Source: Leptospira noguchii serovar Panama str. CZ214
Lineage (GTDB): Bacteria > Spirochaetota > Leptospiria > Leptospirales > Leptospiraceae
NCBI RefSeq assembly: GCF_000306255.2
Contig: NZ_AKWY02000004.1
Span: 62,001 to 126,000 of the forward strand
Length of the DNA: 64,000 nucleotides
Reading direction: 5' to 3'
This document shows, one piece after another, positions 1-10,709 of this stretch (within the stretch, counting starts at the first letter, position 1; each line of letters opens with the position of its first letter). The notes under the pieces were generated by a model that saw only the letters and a list, made by a program, of their open reading frames with translations, was not told the DNA's origin and ran no database searches. Both the position numbers and the translations under genes were made by a program.

Positions 1-306
1 ATCGCAAAAAATATAGGATTTTCAGACACGCTGGTCAAACCGTTTAACGGCGATTTTGTGCAGGTAGACGTATGTGGAGAAACCGGCTTGCAATTACATT
101 CCTCCGTTCCTTGTATGTATCCTTTGTATGGTCAATATTATTATATAGGAGAACAACCTACTTCTCCCGCGGGTTCCACAGCAACTCCAGAAACTTCCAT
201 ACAAGAACCTGGGGCTACTACAAACCTTCTTCCCCAAGCAGAAGATGGGGACGGAGATTCCGTAGAATTAGAACTTCCAGAAACTACAGATAATCCTCCA
301 AACTAG
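1..306 (+). CDS. 3' end of an unrecognised protein (partial)
   Basis: The frame is open from the first base and ends in TAG at 304-306, so this is the last 101 codons of a gene that begins outside the window. The visible part has two cysteines about 20 residues apart in its first half. It ends in a Pro/Thr/Glu/Asp-rich acidic tail that looks disordered. I do not recognise a family. It converges on the next gene and overlaps its 3' end by 23 bases. Confidence 0.55.
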   Translation: MAKNIGFSDTLVKPFNGDFVQVDVCGETGLQLHSSVPCMYPLYGQYYYIGEQPTSPAGSTATPETSIQEPGATTNLLPQAEDGDGDSVELELPETTDNPPN

Positions 307-1825
307 AATAATGTTTTGCTTTTTCGGATATTAAAAAAACCTCATACGGTGACCAGAGAAAAATCCAAGGATTTTCTCTGAGGAGTATCCTCAAAGCCTG
401 AATCGTTTCCGATTCCAAATCCAAGGAATCGGAATTTCTAACTTTGGAAAATAAATTTTCAAGCTCCCGATTTTCATAGTGCGCCCTGTTCCCGCCGTTG
501 CCCTTGTCCTTGCCAGAAAACAAGGGATCTATAAAGTTCCAAGCCCCCGGTAAATCTGCGTACCAAAAAAGTAACGTTAGATCTCCTTTACCTTCTGAAT
601 TTTCTTTATAAAGAGTCACCTTTTCCATCGGGTGAATTTTAATCTTCAATCCTAATCTATTCAAAAATCCGACCAAAGCCAAACCATTCGCGTTATTCTC
701 CTCATCTCCCCTCATTCTAAAATCAATTTCCCTTTCTAAAATTTTCGGATAACAAGAAGAATTTTTCAGATATTCCTTCGCTTTCTCTTGAGAATGACTT
801 TGTATCGAAAGAATTTCCGGATCTTCCTCTACAACTTTTTGAATTTTAGATGATCCGACAATCCCCAAAGGAACCGGACCGAAGGTTAGATCCGCATTTC
901 CTTCCAATAGTTTTTGGATTACGAGATCAGCGTCTACAGAAGTATTTAAGGCTTTTCTAAAATTCAAATCAAAACAAGGTTCGTTCGCATTAATCGCTAT
1001 ATATTGGATACCTCTTCCCTTTCTAAATCTAAGATTCTCTTTTTGAATATGCGGATTTTTTAATAAGAAGTTAGGAATACGCATCAGATCCATTCTTCCC
1101 TTAGAAAACAAAAAGACCCCAGTGGAAGCAGAAGCTAAAATTCTAAGCCTTATTTTTTTTGGAAGATCCTCGTTTACATAAGGATTTTTTTCTAGGAGTA
1201 TATGATTGTTTTTTTTCCATTCTTTCAGAACGTATTTTCCAGCTTTAGGGGTCTCTAATACATTCTTTTTTTCTAATGTTTCAAAAGATTCAGCTTCCAG
1301 TGTTTTTGAATTTGCGGTTTTACAACAAACGATTCCAGCAGGAGGTAAAGAAAGTAAATCTATTGCGTGTCTAAGTCCTCCCGTAATTTTTAGTTCTATT
1401 TCTTTTTCCGAAAGAACGTTGATTTCCTTAATAAAAGAATATTGATTTTTTCTAGGGCCGGGAGTATTCACCAACCGATCTAAAGATTCTCGAACCTGTT
1501 CGGCTTTTAAGTTTTCTCCATTAGATAAAGTATAAGTTCTCAGTTTGAGCTTAAAAGAACGAATTTTTCCGGCACCTATCAATTGAAATGATTCTACAAG
1601 TTGATAGTTAGGTGTACCATTCTGTACTTTTTGAAATAAAAACGGATATAAAAATTTTCCGAGTGTACGAGAAGATAAATCGGTAGAGAAAAGAGGATCT
1701 AAACTGATCGGGTCGGATGGAATAGAAAGAATCAACTCCTCAGGATCTTCTTCTCTAGATTTACAACCGGAAAAAAGAAGGGACAAAACGAGGATTCCTG
1801 TAAAAAAGGTTAGATAAGTATTCAA
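284..1825 (-). CDS. oligopeptide/dipeptide ABC transporter substrate-binding lipoprotein
   Basis: A 513-residue protein of the SBP_bac_5 (OppA/DppA) family, which binds peptides or other solutes outside the cytoplasmic membrane. The N-terminus is a lipoprotein signal ending LLFSGC, with Cys21 as the likely lipidated residue. It is followed by a typical SBP_bac_5 opening (SIPSDPISLDPLF) and a later region about aligned subsites. The start is TTG at 1825: an in-frame TAA lies just upstream, and AAGGG sits about nine bases before the TTG. No permease or ATPase genes are adjacent, so the partner transporter is unknown. The start lies only 17 bases from the start of the divergent msbA. The ligand cannot be told from sequence. 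Confidence 0.85.
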   Translation of the reverse strand: MNTYLTFFTGILVLSLLFSGCKSREEDPEELILSIPSDPISLDPLFSTDLSSRTLGKFLYPFLFQKVQNGTPNYQLVESFQLIGAGKIRSFKLKLRTYTLSNGENLKAEQVRESLDRLVNTPGPRKNQYSFIKEINVLSEKEIELKITGGLRHAIDLLSLPPAGIVCCKTANSKTLEAESFETLEKKNVLETPKAGKYVLKEWKKNNHILLEKNPYVNEDLPKKIRLRILASASTGVFLFSKGRMDLMRIPNFLLKNPHIQKENLRFRKGRGIQYIAINANEPCFDLNFRKALNTSVDADLVIQKLLEGNADLTFGPVPLGIVGSSKIQKVVEEDPEILSIQSHSQEKAKEYLKNSSCYPKILEREIDFRMRGDEENNANGLALVGFLNRLGLKIKIHPMEKVTLYKENSEGKGDLTLLFWYADLPGAWNFIDPLFSGKDKGNGGNRAHYENRELENLFSKVRNSDSLDLESETIQALRILLRENPWIFLWSPYEVFLISEKAKHYSSLEDYL

Positions 1826-1842
1826 AAGACTAAACCCTTACA

Positions 1843-3723
<1,881 letters not shown>

Positions 3724-3746
3724 CTTAACAGAATTTTAATATTCTT

Positions 3747-4778
3747 ATGAACTTTTTTTCTACTCTTTCTATATTACAAATTATACTGTTTCCGATTTTA
3801 TATGTTTTTTCTTATTTGTATCGAGTTCTTTTTATATTCGATCAGAAACTTACAAAAAAGAAAAAACTTCCAGGCGCTTTTGTAATTAGTGTAGGAAATA
3901 TTTCCATGGGAGGAACCGGGAAAACTCCGTTTTCTATCTTTATTGCAAAACTAATTCATAAAAAATTTCCAGATCAGAAAATCATCATTTTATCTCGCGG
4001 TTATGGTGCAAAAGGTTCTCAACGAGGACATCGTGTAGGACAACACTCAACACCGATGGAGGCAGGGGACGAACCTCTTCTATTAAAAAAACATCTTCCG
4101 TTTGCCGAAGTTTGGATTGGGAAAGACAGATACTCTTCTTATATTCGTTTTAGAGAAGAGTTAAAGATACAAGAAAATTCGATCGTAATTTTAGACGATG
4201 GTTTTCAACATCACGTTTTAGAAAGGGATGTGGACCTTGTTTTATTGGACTCGAGTAAAATTTCTAAAGAACGTTTTTTAATTCCTGCAGGAAATTTAAG
4301 AGAGCCTATTTCTTCTTTAACAAGAGCGGATCAGATTATATTTTCTAAATATGAACCTTCCGTAGAAAGAATCGTTCAAAATATTCAAAATCAATTTTCT
4401 AAAGAAATTTTTCGTTTTTCTTTAGAACCGGATAAACTTTTATCTCCTAATTTAGAATCCGATTCTCCTAAAATATTATCCGGTAAAAAAGTATATGCGT
4501 TTACTGGAATCGGAAATCCGGAAGTTTTTTTTTCTATGATCCGTAAATTTCAACCATCCGAATTGGAAACGAGAACCTTCCGAGATCACCATTCTTATAC
4601 GATAGAAGACGAGAACGTTTTAAACTCGATTGCAAAAAATTTTGATTTTTTAGTTTGCACTGAAAAAGATCTAATCAAAATTTCCAACCCACCCAATCAA
4701 TTAAGAATTCTTCTTTTAAAAAGTAAATTAGATCAGGAAGACAAGTTTCTTTCTTTTCTACAAAAAAAATATACTTAA
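3747..4778 (+). CDS. lpxK: tetraacyldisaccharide 4'-kinase LpxK
   Basis: A 343-residue membrane-associated kinase that phosphorylates the 4' position of the lipid A disaccharide using ATP. An N-terminal hydrophobic segment (residues 5-30) is followed by the LpxK P-loop GNISMGGTGKTPF near residue 55. Further family motifs are LSRGYG, GDEPLL and VLDDGFQHH. Length is normal for LpxK. It follows msbA closely and is probably co-transcribed with it, so phosphorylation and export of lipid A would be coupled. A 10-bp AT-rich inverted repeat covers the stop codon (4771-4793). Confidence 0.95.
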   Translation: MNFFSTLSILQIILFPILYVFSYLYRVLFIFDQKLTKKKKLPGAFVISVGNISMGGTGKTPFSIFIAKLIHKKFPDQKIIILSRGYGAKGSQRGHRVGQHSTPMEAGDEPLLLKKHLPFAEVWIGKDRYSSYIRFREELKIQENSIVILDDGFQHHVLERDVDLVLLDSSKISKERFLIPAGNLREPISSLTRADQIIFSKYEPSVERIVQNIQNQFSKEIFRFSLEPDKLLSPNLESDSPKILSGKKVYAFTGIGNPEVFFSMIRKFQPSELETRTFRDHHSYTIEDENVLNSIAKNFDFLVCTEKDLIKISNPPNQLRILLLKSKLDQEDKFLSFLQKKYT

Positions 4779-4793
4779 AAATATTTTAAGTAT
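4771..4793 (+). terminator. AT-rich hairpin over the lpxK stop codon
   Basis: ATACTTAAAA (4771-4780) and TTTTAAGTAT (4784-4793) form a 10-bp stem with a 3-base loop. It has no GC-rich core and no clean T-run, so it is at best a weak terminator. Confidence 0.3.
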
Positions 4794-4888
4794 ATACATA
4801 ATTTATAATAAAGCCAGAAAAAGCATTTCGATTGGATTTTGAGAATAGAATTCGTCCATCTTCCCCAAAAGAAACAGTAAATTAAAAG

Positions 4889-4964
<76 letters not shown>

Positions 4965-4968
4965 TAGT

Positions 4969-5061
4969 TACTGTCCTTACAAAATTGAGTATCGTAAGTT
5001 TTAATTGCAAAACCCTATTTCAATACAAAACATTAGATATCTCATTATATAACTCCGAGTA
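4969..5061 (-). repeat. MITE-like element, family B
   Basis: A 93-bp element in reverse orientation. Read on the minus strand it begins TACTCGGAGTTATATAATG and ends near GGACAGTA. Its length and ends match copies at 10398, 10488 and 22254. It lies 7 bases from the family A element, and together the two fill most of the gap between lpxK and the next gene. Confidence 0.65.
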
Positions 5062-5305
5062 AAAATTTTCCGAAAATCGATTCTTCATTTCAAATATTTG
5101 TTAGACGATAAAAATCTTCTCGATTCTATTCTGTTTTTCACGATTATAAAAAAGTAATTCATCATTTCATAAACCCATCCGCAAAACAATTCGAAAAGTT
5201 TTAAACTCTTTTTTGTTAAAATTCATTTTTAGAAAACTAAATCGTATTGCAAGATTCAAACAATGTGTTATTATTCCCGATACCTTATTTGCAAAAATAA
5301 ATTTT

Positions 5306-6607
5306 ATGAAAAAATTTATTTCTTATTCGATCATAGTTTTTTTAACCACAACGGTTTCACTTAAAAGCGAAACTGCTCTTTTAAAATCTGGAGAAAGAAT
5401 AGAAGGAAATATACTAAACCAAGATAAAGAAACAGTCACATTTAAACTTTCGAATGGAACCACAAAAATTTTTAAGAAATCGAACATTCGAAAAATATCT
5501 TTTTCAAAAACTATAGAGACAATCCCTAAAAAAGAAGAAACTAAAAATAAAGAAGAAGAAAAAAAAAGAAAATCAAAAGAACTCGCCGAGTTAGCTGAAA
5601 AACAAAAATCCAAATTAGAAAATTCTAAAAAAAGAGAACAAGAACTGATCGATTCAAAAAGACATTATCTGGATGTTTCTTTCGGAATCGGAGATGGTAC
5701 CGAACAATCAGAACTAAGACCTTTTTACCAAACCATTCAATACGCTGGCTTGGCCTTTAGCAGTTCGGGCCAGGCGGAAATTCTCACCAATCCTTATAAA
5801 ACACCTAACACTGGCTCTACGACTCGCATTCGATATGTTTGGAATCGGCTAACATTTGAACTACGAGGAACAGAAGCAAAACGTAATATAGACGTAAACG
5901 GATTCCAAACTCTCGCATTCGGAACCAGCTCAGAATCAGAATCTTCCGGAGAAAGGACGGTTAACGCAATTTTAGGAGAGATGAATACCAAATTTCAAAA
6001 AGTTTCTTCTCGTGTCGGTTTTACCCCTTATCCACATCCGATTTTAGATCTGCAAATTCTGGGAGGAATAGAAAGAATCTGGACGAGAACCAGTCAAGAA
6101 GTCGATAGTATTGGTCAAAAAACTGGAAGCGGAATCGATCCGAGTCGCATTAGCTTTCGTGAATATTCCAGTCATTATAAGGGATATAGTCTTGGAATCG
6201 GATTTGAATGGAAATTCTTGAAACGTTTTACACTACAAGGTCAAATTCTCCATTTAGATATGACAAGTCCTTCTTCTTTTAGAAATAATGAATATAGAAT
6301 AGACAGTTCCAATCAAATGCTCAGCTTAAATCAATTCGGTTTGGATTATCGATGGAAATCTATTGGAACCGAAATGAATCTTAGACTTTCCACAAAATTA
6401 AAAGGAAACTGGAGTTTGTTTTTGGAAACAAGCAACATGAATTTAAAGAACACACTTCAAACAGGTTATATCACCGAAAACGAAGGTGATCCCGATCAAC
6501 TTGCATTAAAAATTTTCGGGCCGAAAATTTTGATTCCTATGTTATACGAATCTAAAACGATTTTAACTTATGTTCAAGTCGGAGTTAACTATCGTTTGGA
6601 TTTTTGA
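5306..6607 (+). CDS. outer-membrane beta-barrel protein with N-terminal coiled coil
   Basis: A 433-residue secreted protein with three visible parts. A signal peptide (MKKFISYS..., about 20 residues) comes first. Next is a small SH3-like segment (LKSGERIEGNI...) followed by a Lys/Glu-rich coiled coil. The last 280 residues alternate aromatic and polar residues and end in a C-terminal aromatic (YRLDF), as outer-membrane barrels do. The frame extends upstream to a TTG at 5213, but ATG 5306 is preferred because it puts the signal peptide at the N-terminus. Such repeat-poor barrel proteins are common in Leptospira; no specific function can be given. Its last 19 bases overlap the convergent HhH gene. 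Confidence 0.75.
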   Translation: MKKFISYSIIVFLTTTVSLKSETALLKSGERIEGNILNQDKETVTFKLSNGTTKIFKKSNIRKISFSKTIETIPKKEETKNKEEEKKRKSKELAELAEKQKSKLENSKKREQELIDSKRHYLDVSFGIGDGTEQSELRPFYQTIQYAGLAFSSSGQAEILTNPYKTPNTGSTTRIRYVWNRLTFELRGTEAKRNIDVNGFQTLAFGTSSESESSGERTVNAILGEMNTKFQKVSSRVGFTPYPHPILDLQILGGIERIWTRTSQEVDSIGQKTGSGIDPSRISFREYSSHYKGYSLGIGFEWKFLKRFTLQGQILHLDMTSPSSFRNNEYRIDSSNQMLSLNQFGLDYRWKSIGTEMNLRLSTKLKGNWSLFLETSNMNLKNTLQTGYITENEGDPDQLALKIFGPKILIPMLYESKTILTYVQVGVNYRLDF

Positions 6608-6918
6608 TTTTTTTCGGTATCTTTCCAATTCCACCACTTTAGCTTTTCTGAATTCGGCTTTTCAGTATTTAAGGAATAATGAACACAGCGGAATACATAG
6701 AGCATACATCGATCCACATATCCTCCGTGTAACTTACAACAACGGACATATAATTCCTCCGGATCCGCGATACGGATTCCTTCCAAACTTCTAAAACCTA
6801 AATTCCAATAATCCATCGAGACCGATTTACCTACTCCGGGCAAGGTCTGAAATTTTTTTAGTATATCGTTTTGTTCCGTATGTTTTTTAGAAAATTTAGA
6901 ATATTCTTTTTTATTCAT
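6589..6918 (-). CDS. small helix-hairpin-helix (Cdd1-like) protein
   Basis: A 109-residue soluble protein. Residues 26-60 read LPGVGKSVSMDYWNLG then ADPEELYVRCCKLHGG, the pattern of the helix-hairpin-helix 'pathogenicity locus' (Cdd1) family, in which an LPGVG-type loop contacts nucleic acid. The tail is basic and ends in lysine-rich sequence. Its ATG at 6918 is clear. It converges on the barrel protein and overlaps it by 19 bases. Family assignment is from the motif pattern; the role is unknown. Confidence 0.7.
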   Translation of the reverse strand: MNKKEYSKFSKKHTEQNDILKKFQTLPGVGKSVSMDYWNLGFRSLEGIRIADPEELYVRCCKLHGGYVDRCMLYVFRCVHYSLNTEKPNSEKLKWWNWKDTEKNQKSKR

Positions 6919-7079
6919 ATACTAATCCTTTTTTTCTTCAACTTCGTGGAAACCTTTGTAAAAAAACTCTATAAAATTCCAAAATTGTTTTTAGATTTCT
7001 GCATAGAATCTTTGTTCTACGATCAAATCAGAAATTCATTTTATAAAGATTTACACAATGAGTAGCAAAAATTTCACAA

Positions 7080-7424
7080 ATGAGACGTAATCTGTGGGAA
7101 CTACTGCAAATCACGATTTCACAGAAAAACTTTCAAAAACTCAGGGAACTATTTCTTCGTACGAAAAATATAAAATATGAATATATCATTTTTCGAAAAA
7201 CTCAATTCAATGTTTCGTTCCAAATCCACTTTTTGTTAGAAATGAGACGTAATCTGTGGGAACTACTGCATTCTTAAATTTCACAGAAAAACTTTCAAAA
7301 ACTCAGGAAATTATTTCTCTGTGCGAAAAATATAAAATTTGAATATATCATTTTTCGAAAAACTCAATTCAACGTTTCGTTCCAAATTCACTTTTTGTTA
7401 GAAATAAGACGTAATCTGTGGGAG
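7080..7424. repeat. tandem repeat, 162-bp unit, two copies plus partial third
   Basis: ATGAGACGTAATCTGTGGGA begins at 7080 and recurs at 7242. A variant (ATAAGACG...) starts at 7404, giving a period of exactly 162 bp. Each unit carries the dispersed GTGGGAACTACTGCA core. The unit is a multiple of three, so open frames run through it, but none looks like a gene. The gap 6919-7424 holds nothing else that I can see. Confidence 0.85.
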
Positions 7425-8087
7425 CTACTGTAAATCAAATCCATCTAGTTTTTGAAAATCAAGAGTTGTCAAAAAATCCAACGAATCAGTGATTTTTTTA
7501 GGAGGCCAATCCCACCACTTCAACTTTAAAAGTTTTTCTTTAACTTCAGTAGAAAACCTTTCCCGAATCACCTGAGACGGATTTCCAGCAACGATCGTAT
7601 AAGCCGGAACATCTTTGGCTACAACCGAATAAGCGCCTATAATCGCGCCGTCTCCAATATTAACTCCGGGAAGAATGATCGCATTGGTTCCAATCCAAAC
7701 GTCGTTGCCTACAATCGTATTTCCTTTATCCGGAAAATCTCCTGGCTTAGGCATGGCCTTTTCCCATCCGTTTGAAAAAATCGCAAAAGGAAATGTAGAG
7801 AACGCGCTCGTCTTATGATTGGCTCCATTCATGATGAATTTTACTCCAGTTGCAATCGCACAAAATTTGCCGATCACAAGTTTATCTCCTCGAAAATCGT
7901 AGTGATAAAGAACATTCTCCTTTTCAAAACGTTCCGGGCCATTCGGATCATCGTAGTATGTATAATCTCCTACTTCAATCAAAGTAGATTGAATAAAGTT
8001 TTTTAAAAAACCAATTCTAGGAAATTCCGGAAAAGGATAAGGAGTTAAAGGGTTTGGTCCGAAAGAATGTGAGCCTGAATCTTGCAT
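7425..8087 (-). CDS. CatB/Vat-family xenobiotic O-acetyltransferase
   Basis: A 220-residue left-handed beta-helix acyltransferase. Hexapeptide turns are visible ([27 protein letters not shown] and following), and NGANHK carries the family's catalytic histidine. Relatives acetylate chloramphenicol, streptogramins or cell-surface sugars with acetyl-CoA. The start is ATG 8087, preceded by GGAG nine bases away; a TTG at 8102 is not supported by an RBS. The last two codons before TAG and the stop itself lie in the dispersed GTGGGAGCTACTG repeat, so the C-terminus seems to have been set by a repeat. Resistance cannot be inferred from sequence. Confidence 0.88.
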   Translation of the reverse strand: MQDSGSHSFGPNPLTPYPFPEFPRIGFLKNFIQSTLIEVGDYTYYDDPNGPERFEKENVLYHYDFRGDKLVIGKFCAIATGVKFIMNGANHKTSAFSTFPFAIFSNGWEKAMPKPGDFPDKGNTIVGNDVWIGTNAIILPGVNIGDGAIIGAYSVVAKDVPAYTIVAGNPSQVIRERFSTEVKEKLLKLKWWDWPPKKITDSLDFLTTLDFQKLDGFDLQ

Positions 8088-8111
8088 CAATAAAATCTCC
8101 AAAGACGGTCT

Positions 8112-8161
8112 TACTCAGAACTACATAATAAAGTGCCTATTTAACGTAAGTTCGACGTAAG
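8112..8161. repeat. truncated family B end joined to a family C end
   Basis: TACTCAGAACTACATAATA at 8112 is the left end of family B. After 30 bases it runs directly into TAACGTAAGTTCGACGTAAG, the end of family C. This is a junction of two different repeats, both incomplete. Confidence 0.55.
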
Positions 8162-8162
8162 G

Positions 8163-8305
8163 AATTCATTTTTCTGAAAAAAGTTGGAATCTGAACTTTA
8201 CGGTCGATTGCTAAAATGTGGGAACTCGTACAAAAAGTAAATGTTTAAAAATTGGTAATGTGGCTAATCTGTGGGAACTACTGCAAATCACGATTTTAAG
8301 AACAA
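8163..8305 (+). repeat. GTGGGAACTACTGCA-family repeat
   Basis: The copy contains the lead sequence CATTTTTCTGAAAAAAGTTG, a core GTGGGAACTCGTAC at 8218 and a second core GTGGGAACTACTGCA at 8271 followed by AATCACGATTTTA. It closely resembles units near 23.05, 31.95 and 60.05 kb. It fills the 299-base gap between the acetyltransferase and the acyl-CoA dehydrogenase. Confidence 0.75.
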
Positions 8306-8386
8306 ACTCTAAAATTATAAAAATTCACAGTTTTATACATCCATACAATAAAAAAAGAAAGTTAATTTTCCAAGCAAATCGTACAA

Positions 8387-10102
8387 TTATAAAATCTTAA
8401 TTTCGTTTACTTCTTTTAATTTTGAAAGATTCCCTTCCAAAACAGAAAGAGTATCTATATGATAATCTTTTACGTGTTTGAGCCGAAGCAACTTTTTATC
8501 TTCTGGAAGCCTTTTACAAGAAAATTCAAATAAAACTCCCGCCAAAAGTCTGGAACAAGTCAATACGATCTCCTCCGCATACGTATCCTTCATTTCTCTT
8601 TCCGGAAGTTCCTTATAAAGTTTTACCAACTCTTGAAATCCGTAAAACAGTTTGTGAGTCAAAGAAGAATCAGATCGGCTTATTAATTCAGATATGTATT
8701 CCCCAAACGTATGAGTCAATCCGGAAGTGATTCCTCCGATACACGCATTGACTTGAATCTGAGAAGTTCCGTCATAGATCGTAACGATCCTTGCGTCTCT
8801 ATAAATTCTAGAAATATCATAATCTTCTGTATAACCCGAACCACCATGAATCTGAAGCGCGTCATTGACCACCTTCAAACAAGACTCAGAGCAATAATAC
8901 TTACTAATCGGCGTAAGCACATTTGCAATTTTCTCCCAATACCGAACCACTGTATCGTTTTTAATTTCCTTTTCTGTAGCTCCTTGTTTTTCAAGTCGAA
9001 TTGCTCTCCAATAATAATGATCCATCACTCTAGAACCTTCCAGCGTTAGACATCTCATCGCGTAAGTTTCTCTTTCGATCCGATCCAATATCTTTTTCAC
9101 CGCGGGGATTTCTATCAAAGGTCTTCCAAATTGAATCCTTTCTTTTGCGTATTTTAGAGATTCATAATATGCTGCAGTTGCAAGACCGGTAGATTGTTGT
9201 GCGATCCCCATTCTAGCTCCGTTTAACATTCCCATCGTATATTTTATAAGTCCGTAACCTTCTTCACCGATCAAAAGTCCTGGAGAATTTTCAAAAACCA
9301 CCTCACAAGTGGGGGAACAATGAAGTCCAAGTTTATTTTCGATTCCTGCAATTTGAACATCCGTACTTTGGACTAGAAAAAAAGAAAGCCCTCTCGCACC
9401 GGAATTTATTTCGCCAGAACGAGCCAGTGTCAATAAAACTGCGGGAAGATCTCCGAACCCACAACCATGCGTAATAAAACGTTTGGTTCCGTTTAATATC
9501 CAATTTCCTTCTTTATCTTTTGTGGCTTTAGTTCTTAAATTGGAAAGATCAGAACCGTGATCCGGTTCGGTAAGTCCCATCGCACAAACAAACTTTCCAT
9601 CGGCAAGACGTGGTATCCAATCGTTCTTCATTTCCTCGGTCGCATGACGTTCTAAAATTTCCGCAAGATTCACACATCCGATGGCAATGGCGAGTGACGC
9701 GTCCACTCTATAGAAAATTTCCGATATAAAAGATTTTACCGTCCAAGGAATTCCTAATCCTCCGTATTTTCTAGAAAATCCATAGGCTTGAACTCCCGCC
9801 TCTACAACTTTGGAAACCAATTCAAGCATCTTGGGAGGAAATTCTACTTTTCCATCTTTAAATTTTAAACCTTCTCGATCCAAGTCGGCAACGTGAGGCG
9901 AAAGTATATTTCCGGCCAAATCTCCGACTGTATCCAACACGGTTTTATAATATTCTTTTGCTTCGGAAGGATTAGAAGGCCCTCCCTCTGCAACACCGGA
10001 AAAATCGTTTTCGTAATCGAGTATAATTTCTGTCCAAGGTAGAATGTGTACAAAATGATCCTGGATGTCTTGATTGTCCGAAAAATAATTATTTTGAATC
10101 AT
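8387..10102 (-). CDS. acyl-CoA dehydrogenase
   Basis: A 571-residue flavoprotein that oxidises acyl-CoA thioesters at the alpha-beta carbons. Visible family features are the FAD/substrate motif CAMGLTEPDHGSDLS near residue 170, the middle beta domain, and GGSGYTEDYDISRIYRDAR with YDGTSQIQ near residues 420-450, where the catalytic glutamate lies. About 120 residues follow the standard core, as in longer family members. A GGGAGA sits six bases upstream of the ATG. No other beta-oxidation gene is adjacent. Substrate chain length cannot be told from sequence; Leptospira live on fatty acids, so a beta-oxidation role is the natural inference. Confidence 0.93.
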   Translation of the reverse strand: MIQNNYFSDNQDIQDHFVHILPWTEIILDYENDFSGVAEGGPSNPSEAKEYYKTVLDTVGDLAGNILSPHVADLDREGLKFKDGKVEFPPKMLELVSKVVEAGVQAYGFSRKYGGLGIPWTVKSFISEIFYRVDASLAIAIGCVNLAEILERHATEEMKNDWIPRLADGKFVCAMGLTEPDHGSDLSNLRTKATKDKEGNWILNGTKRFITHGCGFGDLPAVLLTLARSGEINSGARGLSFFLVQSTDVQIAGIENKLGLHCSPTCEVVFENSPGLLIGEEGYGLIKYTMGMLNGARMGIAQQSTGLATAAYYESLKYAKERIQFGRPLIEIPAVKKILDRIERETYAMRCLTLEGSRVMDHYYWRAIRLEKQGATEKEIKNDTVVRYWEKIANVLTPISKYYCSESCLKVVNDALQIHGGSGYTEDYDISRIYRDARIVTIYDGTSQIQVNACIGGITSGLTHTFGEYISELISRSDSSLTHKLFYGFQELVKLYKELPEREMKDTYAEEIVLTCSRLLAGVLFEFSCKRLPEDKKLLRLKHVKDYHIDTLSVLEGNLSKLKEVNEIKIL

Positions 10103-10397
10103 TGTATTCTCCCTTAAATCAGTCAGTATAAAAGACAGAAAGACAAAGAGAAGTAAAAAAACGAACTTAAAAAGAATAGAAGTCTTTAAACCTTTTTTAA
10201 AAACGAAACAAATTCAAAATCCATAACTTGAAAAATTTTCTTAAGTAAATTTCTATAAAATGAATTTTTAATTTGATGAATTACAAATTTATGCGAAAAT
10301 CGATTTTTTCACTGCTCCTTACACAATCAGGTCTCATGATTTTTAAGACGAGTCCTAGTTTTAGAGACAGAATTTTGAATATTCTATTTTAAAGTTC

Positions 10398-10580
10398 TAC
10401 TTATAACTATAAAATAAAATACCCCGTATTTTGAGCTGAAACAGGGTTTTGTAATCAAAATTTACGGTACTCGATTTTATAGGATATTACTCATAACTAT
10501 ATAATAAAGTGCCTAATATTTTGCATGGAATCAGTGTTTTGTGATAAAATTAACGATACTCAATTTTATAGAGATCAGTA
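10398..10580 (+). repeat. MITE-like family B, two tandem copies
   Basis: Two similar units of about 90 bp begin TACTTATAACTATAAAATA (10398) and TACTCATAACTATATAATA (10488). Both end with (T/A)CTC(G/A)ATTTTATAG. The second is 93 bp (10488-10580). They occupy the middle of the 607-base gap 10103-10709, whose remainder shows no gene. Confidence 0.7.
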
Positions 10581-10709
10581 GTAGAATCGTTTTCTTTGGA
10601 TGTTATAGAACGTTCTCTTAACCATTTCTTAACTTCTAAAAGAAAATTCTAATTCCAAATTGTAGTTTCGGGACTTGTCTACAAGAGTTCAATTTTATAT
10701 ACTTTTATC

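Noticed and set aside
7080..7440. CRISPR array
   Set aside because: The unit is 162 bp with near-identical content throughout, so there are no short repeats with variable spacers; no cas genes.
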